Assembly: GCA_904066235.2 (NCBI GenBank)
Contig: CAJFCV020000004.1
Coordinates: 11,656,001-11,720,000, forward strand
Source of the DNA: Bursaphelenchus xylophilus
Lineage: Eukaryota > Nematoda > Chromadorea > Rhabditida > Aphelenchoididae
Direction: 5' to 3'
DNA: 64,000 bases
Numbering within the stretch: the stretch's first letter is position 1; each line of letters begins with the position of its first letter. Shown one piece after another: positions 46,939-58,444 of the stretch. The translations under genes were made by a program, and so were the position numbers. The notes beneath the pieces are model-generated. The model was given only the letters and a program-made list of their open reading frames with translations, did not search any database and had not been told where the DNA came from.

Positions 46939-47758
46939 TTGTAAAAAATATGGAAATGACATTTAATGGAATTATGAGGGTTATATAAGCTACGCTAAGC
47001 ATTTTTAGACATCAATGGAACATGAATTTGAGGTTAGAACAGGGTTTATATTATTTTAGTCTCGGAATCCGTGAAAAATAAAACTGCTTCAAACGGGCTG
47101 AAATTGATATCACCTATTCTAGGCCTAATTCTAAGAAACTTTTACGTTAACTTTTTTTTCTTTGGGTACTGTAACGTGGATTACGGTAACATAAAACCCA
47201 ATTTTGTTTTTTCATACCACAAGGCGCAGAGCCTTCGGAATGTCACGAAGATTGTAGGAACGGTTAAGAACGAGTGGGTTTACGCACTGATAGTTCGTTT
47301 ATGGCCGCATGTTTTGAAATACCTGAGTTATCTAACATAATATCACCAATGGATGATGAGATTAATTCAGACTGGAAATAAGTTAGAATTGCATTTTAAA
47401 TATGAGGCATACCCGCTTTTTGCCGTTTGAATAATGTAGCCAAAAAAAATTTTTAATTTTATGCCAAAATTTTGAAGCAATCGCCTCGAAGGAAGCCGAG
47501 TTTTTTGTTACCGTAATCCACGTTACAGTACCCTAAGAAAAAAAAGTTAACGTAAAAGTTTCTTAGAATTAGGCCTAGAATAGGTGATATCAATTTCAGC
47601 CCATTTGAAGCAGTTTTATTTTTCACGGATTCCGAGACTAAAATAATATAAACCCTGTTCTAACCTCAAATTCATGTTCCATTGATGTCTAAAAATGCTT
47701 AGCGTAGCTTATATAACCCTCATAATTCCATCAAATGTCATTTCCATATTTTTTACAA

Positions 47759-47834
47759 TATTTGCCTCCAGCGGGGATCGAACCAGGGTCGTCAGATTAC
47801 TAGTTTTCGTCAAAACCCACTGCGCCATGATTTA
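47759..47834 (-). ncRNA. tRNA-like sequence, P4 right arm
   Basis: Mirror copy: B box complement at 47774-47784, A box complement at 47817-47827. Confidence 0.6.
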
Positions 47835-49210
47835 TCTGCCACGGAATCAAGGATGCAAATTACATGTTCCTAGACCAGAATTTTTCGCTGATTCCAAATC
47901 TGCAATAAAATCTTGTGGGATTTTTGATTTGACGGAGATACGGTCGATTTTTATCGACCGAAGGTCAAAAACTGTATGTTACAGTAATCCTACTAACTTG
48001 AAATTGCGATTTTTGAATTTTCCATCCACCAAAACCTATATGGCGTCGGTTTCGTCAAGTTGTCTTTATTGCTACGGCAACAGCAGAGCTCAGGAGGACG
48101 GTTATAACCGTATGCAAATTTCTACCTTCCGGGCATCACTGGGCAAAAAAATTTTGGGAATGTGTTTTAGTGACCTATACCAACATTTTAGGCCAAAAAA
48201 CTCAAAACAAATTTTTTTGAATGTCCCCGGCTGACGCAGCGAGCCAAAAATCGTCTTTTAATATCAAAACATTTGGTGTGTTTTTACAATAATAAATTGA
48301 TTTGGTTCTCCTCAGTGTTTGCCATCGATGAGACCTTCTTTATCGCCCATATACTGTCCCAGACGTTTCGCATCGTCGAAGCTTCGCGGTCGGGGAGCGT
48401 TTTCACCTGCAAAAATTATATTACACTAGAAACAACAGTGGGCCGGATGTGGCGCAAGATGAAGCATCCAGATAGCATGTTTGGGAAGCTAAACCGATTG
48501 CCTTGCTCAAGAAGCAATGGATTTCCCGACCTAAAATGTGAAAATCAAGAAAAACTCACCTTTTCGACGTTGACATCAGCTTCGGAAAAAGCCATCCACA
48601 TGGAATTTGAATGGTGTCGTCTCTTCTTCTGGCTTCAGCGAGCCCTTGCGGTGAAATTTAGCCGTCTGGCTGCATTCCAATTCAAAATCCTGGAAAAAAT
48701 TATATTATACTAGGTAGTTTGCTGAAGGGATTGACTCTAACTTGGCAAAAACTCGATCAACATCACTCCTGGATGGTTCTTTGGAAAGCTACACCCATTT
48801 TCATGCTTAGGAATGTCCAAAATTACCTTCATTCGCCCAAAACACAAAAAATCTTGGATCAGCTGTCGTAAAAATTTTTACCGAGCTGCCCTAAATCAGA
48901 AAACACAAAAAACATACCTTTTTTCGGTGATCTTCACTCATCTTTCACCTTCTTTGTACCATTTCAAACAATAAAAAAATAATTTTTTTATTTTTTAGCG
49001 AGAGAGACCCGCCGTGTTGGGTCCCACAGCGGGAACAGTCCTTATTTGCGCTCTGGCTTGGAGAACCTCGCACTTTAAGGGGTTCTTGGTTTGTCCGTCG
49101 TGGACATGGGCAGTGAAGGGGCGGCCAAGCATGACATGACAAAAAATGATCGTCAGAAGGGGTTGAATTAGCAGCGGTTTCTATGTTTTTAACTTTTTTT
49201 TTGTTTTACC

Positions 49211-49386
49211 GGTCCGTCCGTAAAGTCTCGAGTGATTTTCGCGACATGCACTGTGCAAAAACAAAATTTCACTTTGCACTGTGCAAATTTTCGGGCGTTT
49301 TGAAAAGTAGGTTTTTTCGGTCTGTCGCTCGAACCCTGACTTTTTCTGCAGCCGAAATCACTCCAGCGACTTTGCGAACGGACTAG
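49211..49386. mobile_element. M3 MITE
   Basis: GGTCCGTCCGTAAAGTCTCG to GACTTTGCGAACGGACTAG, with paired GCACTGTGCAAA motifs inside, as in the array at 9786-10347. Confidence 0.82.
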
Positions 49387-50334
49387 TGGCTAGCTAAAAC
49401 CAACTTTTGTCACTTTGGGATATAATACTAGCAGGCTGAAACGGGAAGAGCCGGGCTGGCCGCTAACGTTCTGCAGGCCGAGATTTGATTCTCGGCACAG
49501 TCCTAGAGCCATGTCTAGGCCGAGAAACTCTGCGATCTTTGCCATAAGAGAGTTTGCGAAACGAGGAGAGCGGTCAGAGAAGAAACTCTTTTTTGGTCAT
49601 GCCTTTGCCAGAGTCGCGCGAAAAAATTAATTTTTTATGAAAGATTCTTCTCTATTATATGGAGAAAAAAATGTGTTTCAGTCCCTTTTGGCCGAACAAA
49701 AATGTTTTTAGACATAAAAATTCTTCGTTTGCCCTTCTTTTCAGACTTTACTGCCGAAAAATACGTCCGCAGTAACAAAAAATCCCCATTTTTTCTTTCA
49801 AAAAACAAATGATTAGTTATTTCTAAAATTACAAAAAAGAATTTGTCATCATTTTTTTCTTCTGGGAATTGCAAAAATATCCGGAAAAGCAAAATAAATT
49901 TTGATGTTTCATTATCCCATTTTCCCATATTTTTTGCATTGATAAAACCTTAATTTTGTCTATTAAAATGGGGAATTTTGGATTGCGATAACTGAGGAAT
50001 TTATTAAATGACTGTTCATTGGCCTTTTCATACTTTGATCTTATTAATTTTTTTTCCATTTTCCCCCACATGAACACGACCTTCTCCATGGCGATCCGTT
50101 TTGTTTGTTCGGCGGTTTGCGTCCCCCCGAGTTTGTGATCAACCTTTTTTCCGCGGGTTTTATTTGATGATATGGTATTTGGAGAGGCTTAGGGACAGTC
50201 CTAATTCTTAGTTGTGCAATTGCAAGGGGTCAAAGAATTTTTTGAGAAGGAAGTGGGGAAATGATAATGTTTAGCAAAAAGTCGAAAATTGTAGGGTTTA
50301 TCTCTGACCGCACACCGCGTTTTTGTTTGCAATT
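49387..50334. other. Intergenic with M4 remnant and one T-arm-like hairpin
   Basis: 49475-49496 reads GCCGAGATTTGATTCTCGGC, a perfect 5-7 bp stem with a TTTGATT loop like a tRNA T arm, with TGGCCGCTAA upstream (49458); too little for a tRNA call. An M4-like body runs about 49540-49690. The rest is AT-rich. Confidence 0.4.
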
Positions 50335-52490
50335 GTGGCTACCAGAGATTGCCACGGTCAAAATTTCGGCTCCGGTTCCGGCTCTGAGCTCCCAGAGCCG
50401 GAGCCAAGGTCCAATTTGCAGCTCCGGCTCCGGCTCCCATGAAAAACTTAAAAAGGTCTGTGGCTCCGAATCCCGGCTTCCGTGCAAAAAAAATTTTTTG
50501 AAATATACTCCCCGTACAATGTTTTGACCCCCCTCCTAACTCCGTCCAAAGTGTACTAATTCGGACCAAATTTCCTATGTAGTGTACTCACAGGCTAGTA
50601 ACAAAAAATAACATAGCAGGACATACCTTATAGTTGAATTTCAAAATCTAGAGGCAATTTTCAAAAATCACCTTAAAAAATCGAGGAAAAAGTTTTGACC
50701 CCCCTTAAAAAACGTTTGATATCGCCAGCGGATGCCACGCAAACCTATTGTAATCGACGTCCCATACCTGAATACAGGTTAATATATGGTTTTCCGTTGA
50801 ATGCTTCGTTGCATTTGAGGATTCAACGGGTTAAACCGTTTTTGATGTAGAGCTGCCCAAAATTGTAAAAATCTTGCCCTAGCGCTTTCCTAGAGCTCTA
50901 AATTGGGTTTATATTATGTGCTTTAGACCTGTATTTACCTTCTCCTTTCAATAAAAGTGCATGGTGGCCTGGCGGTGTAGATTCGGCAGATACCCTCTTG
51001 TCATGCCCAGCCTTGGTGAGCCATTTGCTCTCTGACTCAAGGTCGAGATGTGGTCGTTAGGTCCTCAATGTAATCCTGAGACTCCTATTTACTCTCAGTA
51101 ATGTAAAATGTTTTGATTTGACACGTTTTTTAATGGGTTTCATTCACCTTAATCTTAAGTTTGCCGTTACTGTAGATGACTCCGAGTACTATTACATCCC
51201 TACCTCCCATTTGGCGTTTCATACGTCTCAAATGAGTATGGTGGGTGCTGTAACGCCTTAAATTACCTGGTCCATCAAATGAAAGCCGTTTTTGGTGGCT
51301 AAAAATCCATTTGAAAAACGCGGGTTTTTCGTTAAGGTGCAGATCGGCGAAGTTGCGCCTGCAAACCATATGAGACCGTGTCAGCCGGAGTTGATTCTTT
51401 GTTTGAGAGTAACTAAGAGTCTCAGGATTACATTGAGGACCTAACGACCACATCTCGACCTTGAGTCAAAGAGCAAATGGCTCACCAAGGCTGGGCATGA
51501 CAAGAGGGTATCTGCCGAATCTACACCGCCAGGCCACCATGCACTTTTATTGAAAGGAGAAGGTAAATACAGGTCTAAAGCACATAATATAAACCCAATT
51601 TAGAGCTCTAGGAAAGCGCTAGGGCAAGATTTTTACAATTTTGGGCAGCTCTACATCAAAAACGGTTTAACGCGTTGAATCCTCAAATACAACGAAGAAT
51701 TCAACGGAAAACCATATATTAACCTGTATTCAGGTATGGGACGTCGATTACAATAGGTTTGCGTGGCATCCGCTGGCGATATCAAACGTTTTTTAAGGGG
51801 GGTCAAAACTTTTTCCTCGATTTTTTAAGGTGATTTTTGAAAATTGCCCCTAGCTTTTGAAATTCAACTATAAGGTATGTCCTGCTATGTTATTTTTTGT
51901 TACTAGCCTGTGAGTATACTACATACCAAATTTGGTCCGAATTAGTACACTTTGGACGGAGTTAGGAGGGGGGTCAAAACATTGTACGGGGAGTATATAA
52001 TATTTTTCCAAAAATAAACGGTGTTAGTGCCAGAGATCATATACCCAACGTTTTTGCAACCAACGCAGTATTTTTTAACGAAAATTTTACTTTTCTGATC
52101 GCTGAGAAGTCTGGCTCCGACTTTGGGCTCGGGAGCCGGAGCCGCACCCAAAATTTCCGGCTCCGGCTCTGGCTCCCGGCTCGTAGCCGGAGCCGCTCAA
52201 AGCCGGAGCCAAGAGCCGGCTCCGGAGCCGCACGTCAATCCAGCGCATTTCCTGAACCGTTTCGAAACTTCGTATCGTTTTCATTGGTTTTAAAAGAGGG
52301 ACGAAATGTCGCGAAATTATCGGCACTTTTTCTCGCCCGAAATAATTGCTTTTTCTCGAAAAGGAAGAAGAAAGATAAGAAAATGCGTTTTATCGGATAG
52401 TGACATTTCGTTTTGACGAATCACCAAAAAGGGGCGGGAAATTTTTTCTTCTATTTTGGATTGACGTGAGCCGTGGCAATCTCTGGTGGC
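50335..52490. mobile_element. Foldback element P5 (2.2 kb) with GGCTCC-rich tips
   Basis: Tips TGGCTACCAGAGATTGCCAC and CCGTGGCAATCTCTGGTGGC; then GGCTCC-type hexamer runs (about 50365-50440; 52100-52230); then inner arms of about 600 bp (about 50503-51105 and 51405-51996) around a 300-bp loop. The right arm is interrupted by T5 (52231-52468). Each arm has an A-box-like TGGCCTGGCGG (50965-50975 in the left) but no good B box. Confidence 0.85.
52231..52468. mobile_element. T5 MITE, 5-bp duplication AGCCG
   Basis: CACGTCAATCCAGCGCATTT to TTTTGGATTGACGTG; AGCCG at 52226-52230 and 52469-52473. Confidence 0.92.
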
Positions 52491-52795
52491 TGCCCTTCAT
52501 TTGGGGCAGCTCGGGTACTGCCCAATATCTGTATCCGTTGTTGCAAAATTCTTTGACCAGCCAATGGGTTGAAATCACAACTAAATTTTTCATGGGCAGC
52601 CAAAAAATTGAATCGCGTAACCAAAGTGTCAAAATGGCTGTCAAAAGCGTTTTACCGTCATTATGTCTGTGAACACATTCTAACACTTTGGCTCTCCGAT
52701 CCAGTTGTTTGCCCACCCACTTAAAAATTTAGTCATTTGGTACCCTCGGGAACTTGTTAGACCAGTTGTAAAACCCAAAGCGGATGTTTCACTTA
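52491..52795. other. Unique spacer
   Basis: Small hairpins (CTGCCC/GGGCAG) only; nothing else recognised. Confidence 0.4.
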
Positions 52796-53251
52796 CAGGG
52801 GAAGGAGCCCAAGTCCGACGCTCAGATTTTGGTGAAACTTAGTACGAATTTAGAATATTTTTTTCTAGGACATATGCGAGACTCCTAGCTACCTCTTTGC
52901 AGAAACAACCAAGACTTTTAGGTCAAAAACCTCGAAAATATTTCACACTTTTTTGCGAATTTTAGCATGAAAAGTTTCATTTCTTTTTTCTACTGTAGAT
53001 ACTAATCCTTTAAAAAAATCATTTTTTTCTGCTCAGAGCTGAAAAAGACACAGCCAAAAAAAATATTTTTCTCTCTGACCGCAATCCACCCTTCGCATAC
53101 CCTCTCTCCCGCAAAGATCGTTGAATATCTCGGCTGGGTCTGCAAAGCAAGAGCTAAGACTTTCAGAAATTGATATTCCGCCTACATGCATGCCCGAGAT
53201 TCGTGCAAAATTTAAAGAAAATCTGAGCGTCGCACTAGCCCCCTTCCCTTG
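52796..53251. mobile_element. M4 element, full length
   Basis: CAGGGGAAGGAGCCCAAGTC to CCCCCTTCCCTTG; left TTA at 52793-52795, right TTT (one change). Confidence 0.87.
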
Positions 53252-54539
53252 TTTAACCAAAATTTTGATAAATTTTGTAACGACTAGCAAGATTTTTTAT
53301 CAACAGAAAAGCCGCCCGTTCTGTTTTGACTGTCACGAGCATCCCGTTTTATCTTTCTGCGTTCCACGTGATACGCCACGATAAGATTTTTGTTATTTTT
53401 GATTTGGAAAGACTATTTATTTGAATCAATATTTCATGTTGCTCTAAAACGAGGTCACTACTTTTCCCTCAATTCTCATATCTTTCAATTTTGTTTGCTT
53501 TTTGGCTGCGTCGCTTTTTAAACCCAAAAAAAAATCATTTTTTTCAAAAGCAAAATTTCCAAAATTTTGCTTTTTAATTCCCCGCCCTTGAACTGTTGCC
53601 CTTTTTGCACGAAGCAACAGTTCCTCCAACGACCCACATTTGTGATATCGATCTCTTTTTGGGGTTCTCTCAACGTGGGGGCACAGCATCTGGGAACTTT
53701 CCAGAGGGCCGGTCGGGGGCGCACGTCAAGAAAAAATAAAAGAAAAACGGGCGCCCAATGAAAAAGCCTAGAATTTTTTTTGGCATTCTGCCGTGTGCAA
53801 ATCCGTTTTTGTCCAAATGGTTTGCAATATTTTGACGTAAAGATTAATAGTAAATCACAAGATATTGATACCAATAGAAAGCTCGAGAGCTGCTTAAGCT
53901 AATAGAATCAAAATATACCCATAATCATAGTATTTTGACAGTCTTCCAAGGCGAAGAATACAACGTCTAAATAAAAGTTTGTATCGACGATACCGATTCA
54001 GAGAGCGCTGGAAGGAGGTATAGACTCCACGTCAAAAAAATCCTTAAACTGTTCTTCAAGTATCTACACCGGTCTCGTCCCGCTTGATGGGACAGTTTTT
54101 TTGATATTCGGCCTTGAAATTTGCACTATTTTTAGCCTAGCTCGAACCATGTTCAGAAAATGCGTCACGATGACACCCATTTAGAATGTGCCAGCGGTAT
54201 AAAAAAAAGTTGTATACGACTACTATATAGTACTCTCTAGAGTTCCCATAAAAAAAATTAGGTTAAACATTGTTGTTATGTGCCATTTGGATGACAGATT
54301 TTATGAATTTTTTTTCGCTGTGAGAACCTTTGCAATGCCCGAAATTTCTTGACGTGGGGCGCCACCGAAAAATTTTTAATGCAATGTTGCGTAGATTCTG
54401 GTCGCTAAAAGGCCTGTCCGCGACAGATTCAACTTTGCGGAGTTTAACGGTTTGTCACTGAACACTGGACGGGGGAAAAGAAGATTTTGAACTTAAAACA
54501 AAAACAATTTTGGGGCTTCTTTTTATAATGAGGGGTTCA
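53252..54539. other. Intergenic with repeat R6
   Basis: 53252-54110 is unique, without a supported gene. R6 lies at about 54120-54380 (AATGCGTCACGATGACACCC is the complement of the block at about 3632). Confidence 0.45.
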
Positions 54540-54780
54540 AGTGCAAAGCTGAGATTTTCTTTAAACTTTGCACACAAGTTAGAGATAGGCCACATATCAA
54601 TTGCTGAAAGTTTTAGCTCACGCTTTGCAGGGGCAGCCGAGATATTGAACAGTCTTTGCTGCCGAGAGAGCACGCAAAATGCGGAGAGCGGTCAGAGAGA
54701 AGAACTCCTTTTGGCCGTATCTTTGCCAATTTTACGGGAAAAAAATGATTTTTTGGGGGGAAACATCGCGATAACAATGA
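54540..54780. mobile_element. M4 fragment
   Basis: GTGCAAAGCTGAGATTTTCT to GGGAAAAAAATGATTTTTTG; left half of the element only. Confidence 0.65.
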
Positions 54781-54984
54781 TGATTTTTGTGGATTTTATT
54801 ATATTTTTTTTTATTTTCCGGACATTGATAGGTAACGAAAAATTTTCGAAGATCTGTGGAACCCCATCTTTCATTACTTTACATGTGTTTTTTCGCGATG
54901 TTTACTATTAAACGGGCAATAACAGAGAGAAAATCTGTGTAGCTTGTGATTTTATTGGGGGAAGAAATATTATGTTATAGCTTA

Positions 54985-55441
54985 CAAGGGAAATACCCCA
55001 AGTGAGACGCTCAGGTTTTGATCAAACTTGGCATAAATTAAAAATAATTCTTTTTTTTAATTTATGGGAGAATCCTAGCTCGCGCTTTGCGGAAACAACC
55101 GAGATTTTTAAGTCGAAGCTTGGCAAAAATGCAACAATTTTTTGCGAATTTTAGCATGAAAAGTTTTATGCTTATTTCTATCATAAAGAGTAATGTTTCC
55201 ACAAAAAATCAATTTTTTTCTCACGAAGTTAGCAAAGTTATGGCCAAAAAAGAGTTTTTTCTCTCTGGCGACCTCCGTGTTTCGCGTACTCTCTCGGCCC
55301 TGAAAGATCGTTGAATATCTCGGCTGTGCCTGCACAGCGTAAGCTAAAACTTTCAGCAATTGATATGTGGACTATGCCTGACATTTGAGAAAAATCTAAA
55401 GGAAATCTGAGCGCCGGACTTGTGGTACTGTACTTCCCTTA
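54985..55441. mobile_element. M4 element, full length, TTA duplication
   Basis: CAAGGGAAATACCCCAAGTG to GTACTGTACTTCCCTTA, TTA at 54982-54984 and 55442-55444. Confidence 0.88.
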
Positions 55442-55444
55442 TTA

Positions 55445-56267
55445 GCGATGTTTTTTTTTGAATTCGTGTTTTTTTTTTATTTTATTTCATTTTTTTCACT
55501 TTGTATTAATTCCGTCCTCCTCTAACCCTCCATTTTTCAGTGCTCGCCCACCAAACAGTGCAGCCGTTCGTTCCGTCGAGGCTGTATTTTGCCTCACGGG
55601 CATAGAATCCGCGAATTTTTTCCGAACCGCTCAACTCACCAGCCTTTGCGGGCGTATCAGGTTGGTCCTTTTATTCAATAAAACATAAAAAAAATCGACC
55701 TTTTCGGGGTGACATCAAAAAATCAATCAAGACTTGTGCATTTTCGGGGGCAACTTGTAGCCTGTGCTATCGAATATTTAGTTTCGATTTGAGTGTGTAA
55801 TACAAATACTTTCGAAAAATGATAAAGAAATGGCGGCTGACCGAGCGAGAAGGTCGCTTTCAAAGCTATGCAAAATTCATGGTTTTGGAGTGTAAATAGT
55901 GAGTAATCAACAAAAATTTTGGGTAAGAAGCAGGTTAAACTTATATGTGAGGAACTTCAAACTACAAGTTATTTTAGAATTGTTTTACATAAGTTATTTT
56001 TTTAACAAAAAAATCTTTTTTTTTTGAAGTTTCATGATTGTGATGCAACTGACAGTAAGTCCTTCGGAATTTGAAGAAACTCTTTGAAAAGATGCGACCA
56101 CAATTTTTTTAGTCACACACGAATTTTTTTCATTCATAAGGTTTTAGAAACATAAAAAAAACGTCCGGAAATTTCGAAATTCCTAGCCAAGATTGACCAA
56201 AAATATATCGATGTTTAATGGCTCGCTCAACAAGTTTTCCCTTTGGTTGGTTTTAATCTACGCTGAC
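55445..56267. other. Intergenic with one exon-like segment
   Basis: 55538-55660 is GC-richer, preceded by CCATTTTTCAG and followed by CAGGTTGG. It is open in one frame (CSPTKQCSRSFRRGCILPHG) and AATAAA follows at 55676. It could be an exon or untranslated exon of an unrecognised gene. The rest is AT-rich. Confidence 0.3.
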
Positions 56268-56629
56268 AAGGGTACAGCGCTCAGATTTTCATGAAATTTT
56301 GAACACACTTTGGGCAATGGCCACATATCAATTCCTGAAAATTTTAGCTCGCGCTTTGCAGGGTTAGCTGAGATATTGAACGATCTTTGTCGCCGAGAGA
56401 GTACGCAAAATGCGGAGATCGGTCAGAAAAAAGAGCACTTTTTGGCCGTATCTTTGCCACTTTTGTGGGGAAAACTTGATTTTTTGTGGAAGCATCGTCG
56501 TCTACGGTAGAAATAGGCACAAAACTTTTCACGCCAAAAGTCGCAAAAAATTATGACATTTTTCCCAGCTTTCTCGCGAAAAACCTCGGTTGTTTCTGCA
56601 AAGCGTGCACCATAAATCTCGCATATATC
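56268..56629. mobile_element. M4 copy, right end lost to the next M4
   Basis: Left CAAGGGTACAGCGCTCAG, typical body (AGGGTTAGCTGAGATATTGA, GCCGAGAGAGTACGC), ends at the TTA before 56633. Confidence 0.75.
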
Positions 56630-56632
56630 TTA

Positions 56633-57069
56633 CAGGGAAAGTACCCCAAGTGCGACGCTCAGATTTTGAAAAAACTTCGCACAAATTTAGAATAATTTTT
56701 TTTTAAAATAATCCTAGCTCGCGCTTTGCAGAAACAACCGAGATTTTTAGATCGAAAGTCGGCCAAAATTTAAGACTTTTAGCCGAATTTCGGCACGAAG
56801 AGTTTCATGCTTATTTTGATTGTGAAGGATTATGTTTCTACAAAAAATCAAATTTTTCCGCACGAAACTGCCAAAGTTAAGGCCAAAAAGCGCTTTTCTC
56901 TCTGACCGCTCTCCACATTTAGTGTACTCTCTCGGCGGCAAAGTTCGATATCTCGGCGGCGCCTGAAAAGCGCGAGCTAAAACTTTCAAGAATTGGTATT
57001 TAGTCCATACCCGACGTGTGTGCAAAATTTTAAAAAAATCTGAGCGTCGCACTTGGAGTACTTCCCCTG
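56633..57069. mobile_element. M4 element, full length, TTA duplication
   Basis: CAGGGAAAGTACCCCAAGTG to CACTTGGAGTACTTCCCCTG, TTA at 56630-56632 and 57070-57072. Confidence 0.9.
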
Positions 57070-57099
57070 TTAGAAAAAAAAATCAATCTATATTTGTAC

Positions 57100-57600
57100 C
57101 AAATATGTTGAACATTTGGGTGAATTCTTTTCCTTTGATTTTTACAACATTCTCTTCAAATTTTGACCAAAACTGGCCAAAGTACATGGGAATCCCGACC
57201 CATCAAGACGGCATTATCTATTGTTCATTTCCGCTTTCCATTTGGCATGCACTCCCTCGAACTGAACACCACACACACGCCGCTTGTCCACTTTTGCTGA
57301 TGACACAAAAATTTCAGAGATAAAAACCAGCCCCAGCCCAAAAACTTTCTCCGTTTCTCCCCGTTTGGTACGCATCGGCGCGAATAGAGACGATCGAAGA
57401 AGAGGAGGGGGCGCTCTTCTCCTGTGCTTCCCAAATCGATTCTTCCGAACACTCCGGCAGAGAGAGTGGGGGGATCTCGACGCCCGACTTCCCGACGGCC
57501 TTCTGGAATGGAGATCTAGTACTCAGCGTGCGACGCCAACGGCTGAGTCCGCAACACCGCATTAAGTGGAACTTTTTTGGGGACAATCGGAGACGAGTCG
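57100..57600 (+). promoter_or_regulatory. Probable STAT promoter and 5' untranslated exon
   Basis: GC-rich unique DNA in a repeat-rich area, ending in a good donor (GAGTCG|GTGAGTTTGG, GT at 57601). The next good acceptor on this strand with unique DNA is CCTTGCAG at 60718, just before the STAT start. No coding frame with family support is seen here. Confidence 0.4.
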
Positions 57601-57700
57601 GTGAGTTTGGGTTTTGGCGGCGGATCAGTGATGATTTTTGGGGGACATTGAATGATTTTGAATAAATTTGGACTTTAATCAATCTTCATCTTAATTTTTA

Positions 57701-57856
57701 TCAGTCTGTCGGGAAAATAATGTCACAATCTCTCATCGAAAATTGCATTGCCGCCGAGAAAATGAATTGTGTCGCGGTAAAGTTAAATTGTTTTTTTAAC
57801 TTCAGTGGCGCGACCGGCGCAGCGACATTGTGCTCATTATTTTCCCGACAGACTGA
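57701..57856. mobile_element. M1 MITE (sub-type A)
   Basis: TCAGTCTGTCGGGAAAATAA to TTATTTTCCCGACAGACTGA, exact 20-bp complement, TA on both sides. Confidence 0.92.
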
Positions 57857-58250
57857 TAAGCCAATTCTTTTTTGGGGATTTTTTTGGCCAAGTTCTTTGT
57901 TGCAAATTTGATGATTTTTTGGTGGTTATTTTTATTGTAAACACGCTAAAAGGAAAGGACCGTAAGAGCGACGCCCAGGTCTTTTATTAAATTTTGCACA
58001 CACCTCAGGCATTGACTACTTATAAATTTTTGGAAATTCCACTATTCGCGAAGAGCGGTTAGAGATAAAAACACTTTTCGGTAATATCTTTGCCAGTTTT
58101 GCGCAGAAAAAAGTTTATTTTTGGTGAAAACATTATCCTCTACGATAGAACTTGGCAGGAAGCTTTTGATGCCAAAATGCGGTAAAAACTGTCCCATATT
58201 TTCAAGGTGATTTCTGTAAAGCTCGAGCTGGAAGGCCTGTAAATGTCATA

Positions 58251-58444
58251 CTAGTCCTTCCGGAAAGTCGCCGGACGGAAATCGGCGACATGCACTCCGC
58301 GAAAACGAAAGTTCACTTTGCACTGTGCAATTTCTTGCTTTTCGCACCGTGCAATAACCTTTTTTCGGGTGTCGCTCGCACCCTGACTTTTTTCGCACAG
58401 TGCATGTCGCCCATTTCCGTCCGGCGACTTTCCGGAAGGACTAG
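58251..58444. mobile_element. M3 MITE, best-preserved copy
   Basis: CTAGTCCTTCCGGAAAGTCG to CGACTTTCCGGAAGGACTAG, exact complement, TA at 58249-58250 and 58445-58446. Inside: CGGCGACATGCAC and its complement GTGCATGTCGCC. Confidence 0.92.

Larger units (their letters stand above)
45652..49078. mobile_element. Foldback element P4 (3.4 kb) flanked by TTAA
   Basis: Arms of about 1.55 kb (45652 to about 47192; about 47515 to 49078) are close complements, with a loop of about 320 bp. Tips TTAAAGTGCGAGG and CCTCGCACTTTAA. Each arm holds a tRNA-like segment and exon-like sequence bounded by splice-type signals. The arms differ sharply only in a cassette (about 46324-46415 versus 48262-48407). Long open frames in the arms are mirror copies and not believed to be genes. 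Confidence 0.9.

Noticed and set aside
46403..48234. Two long open frames (199 and 179 codons, - and + strand) with near-identical proteins
   Set aside because: They are mirror images within palindrome P4, run through the tRNA-like segment and match no protein family.
49440..49505. A tRNA gene around the T-arm-like hairpin
   Set aside because: Only the T arm pairs; the A box is poor and no acceptor stem closes.
57284..57682. Open frames on both strands in the STAT upstream region
   Set aside because: Overlapping frames in GC-rich DNA without splice support or family motifs; better seen as promoter/leader.
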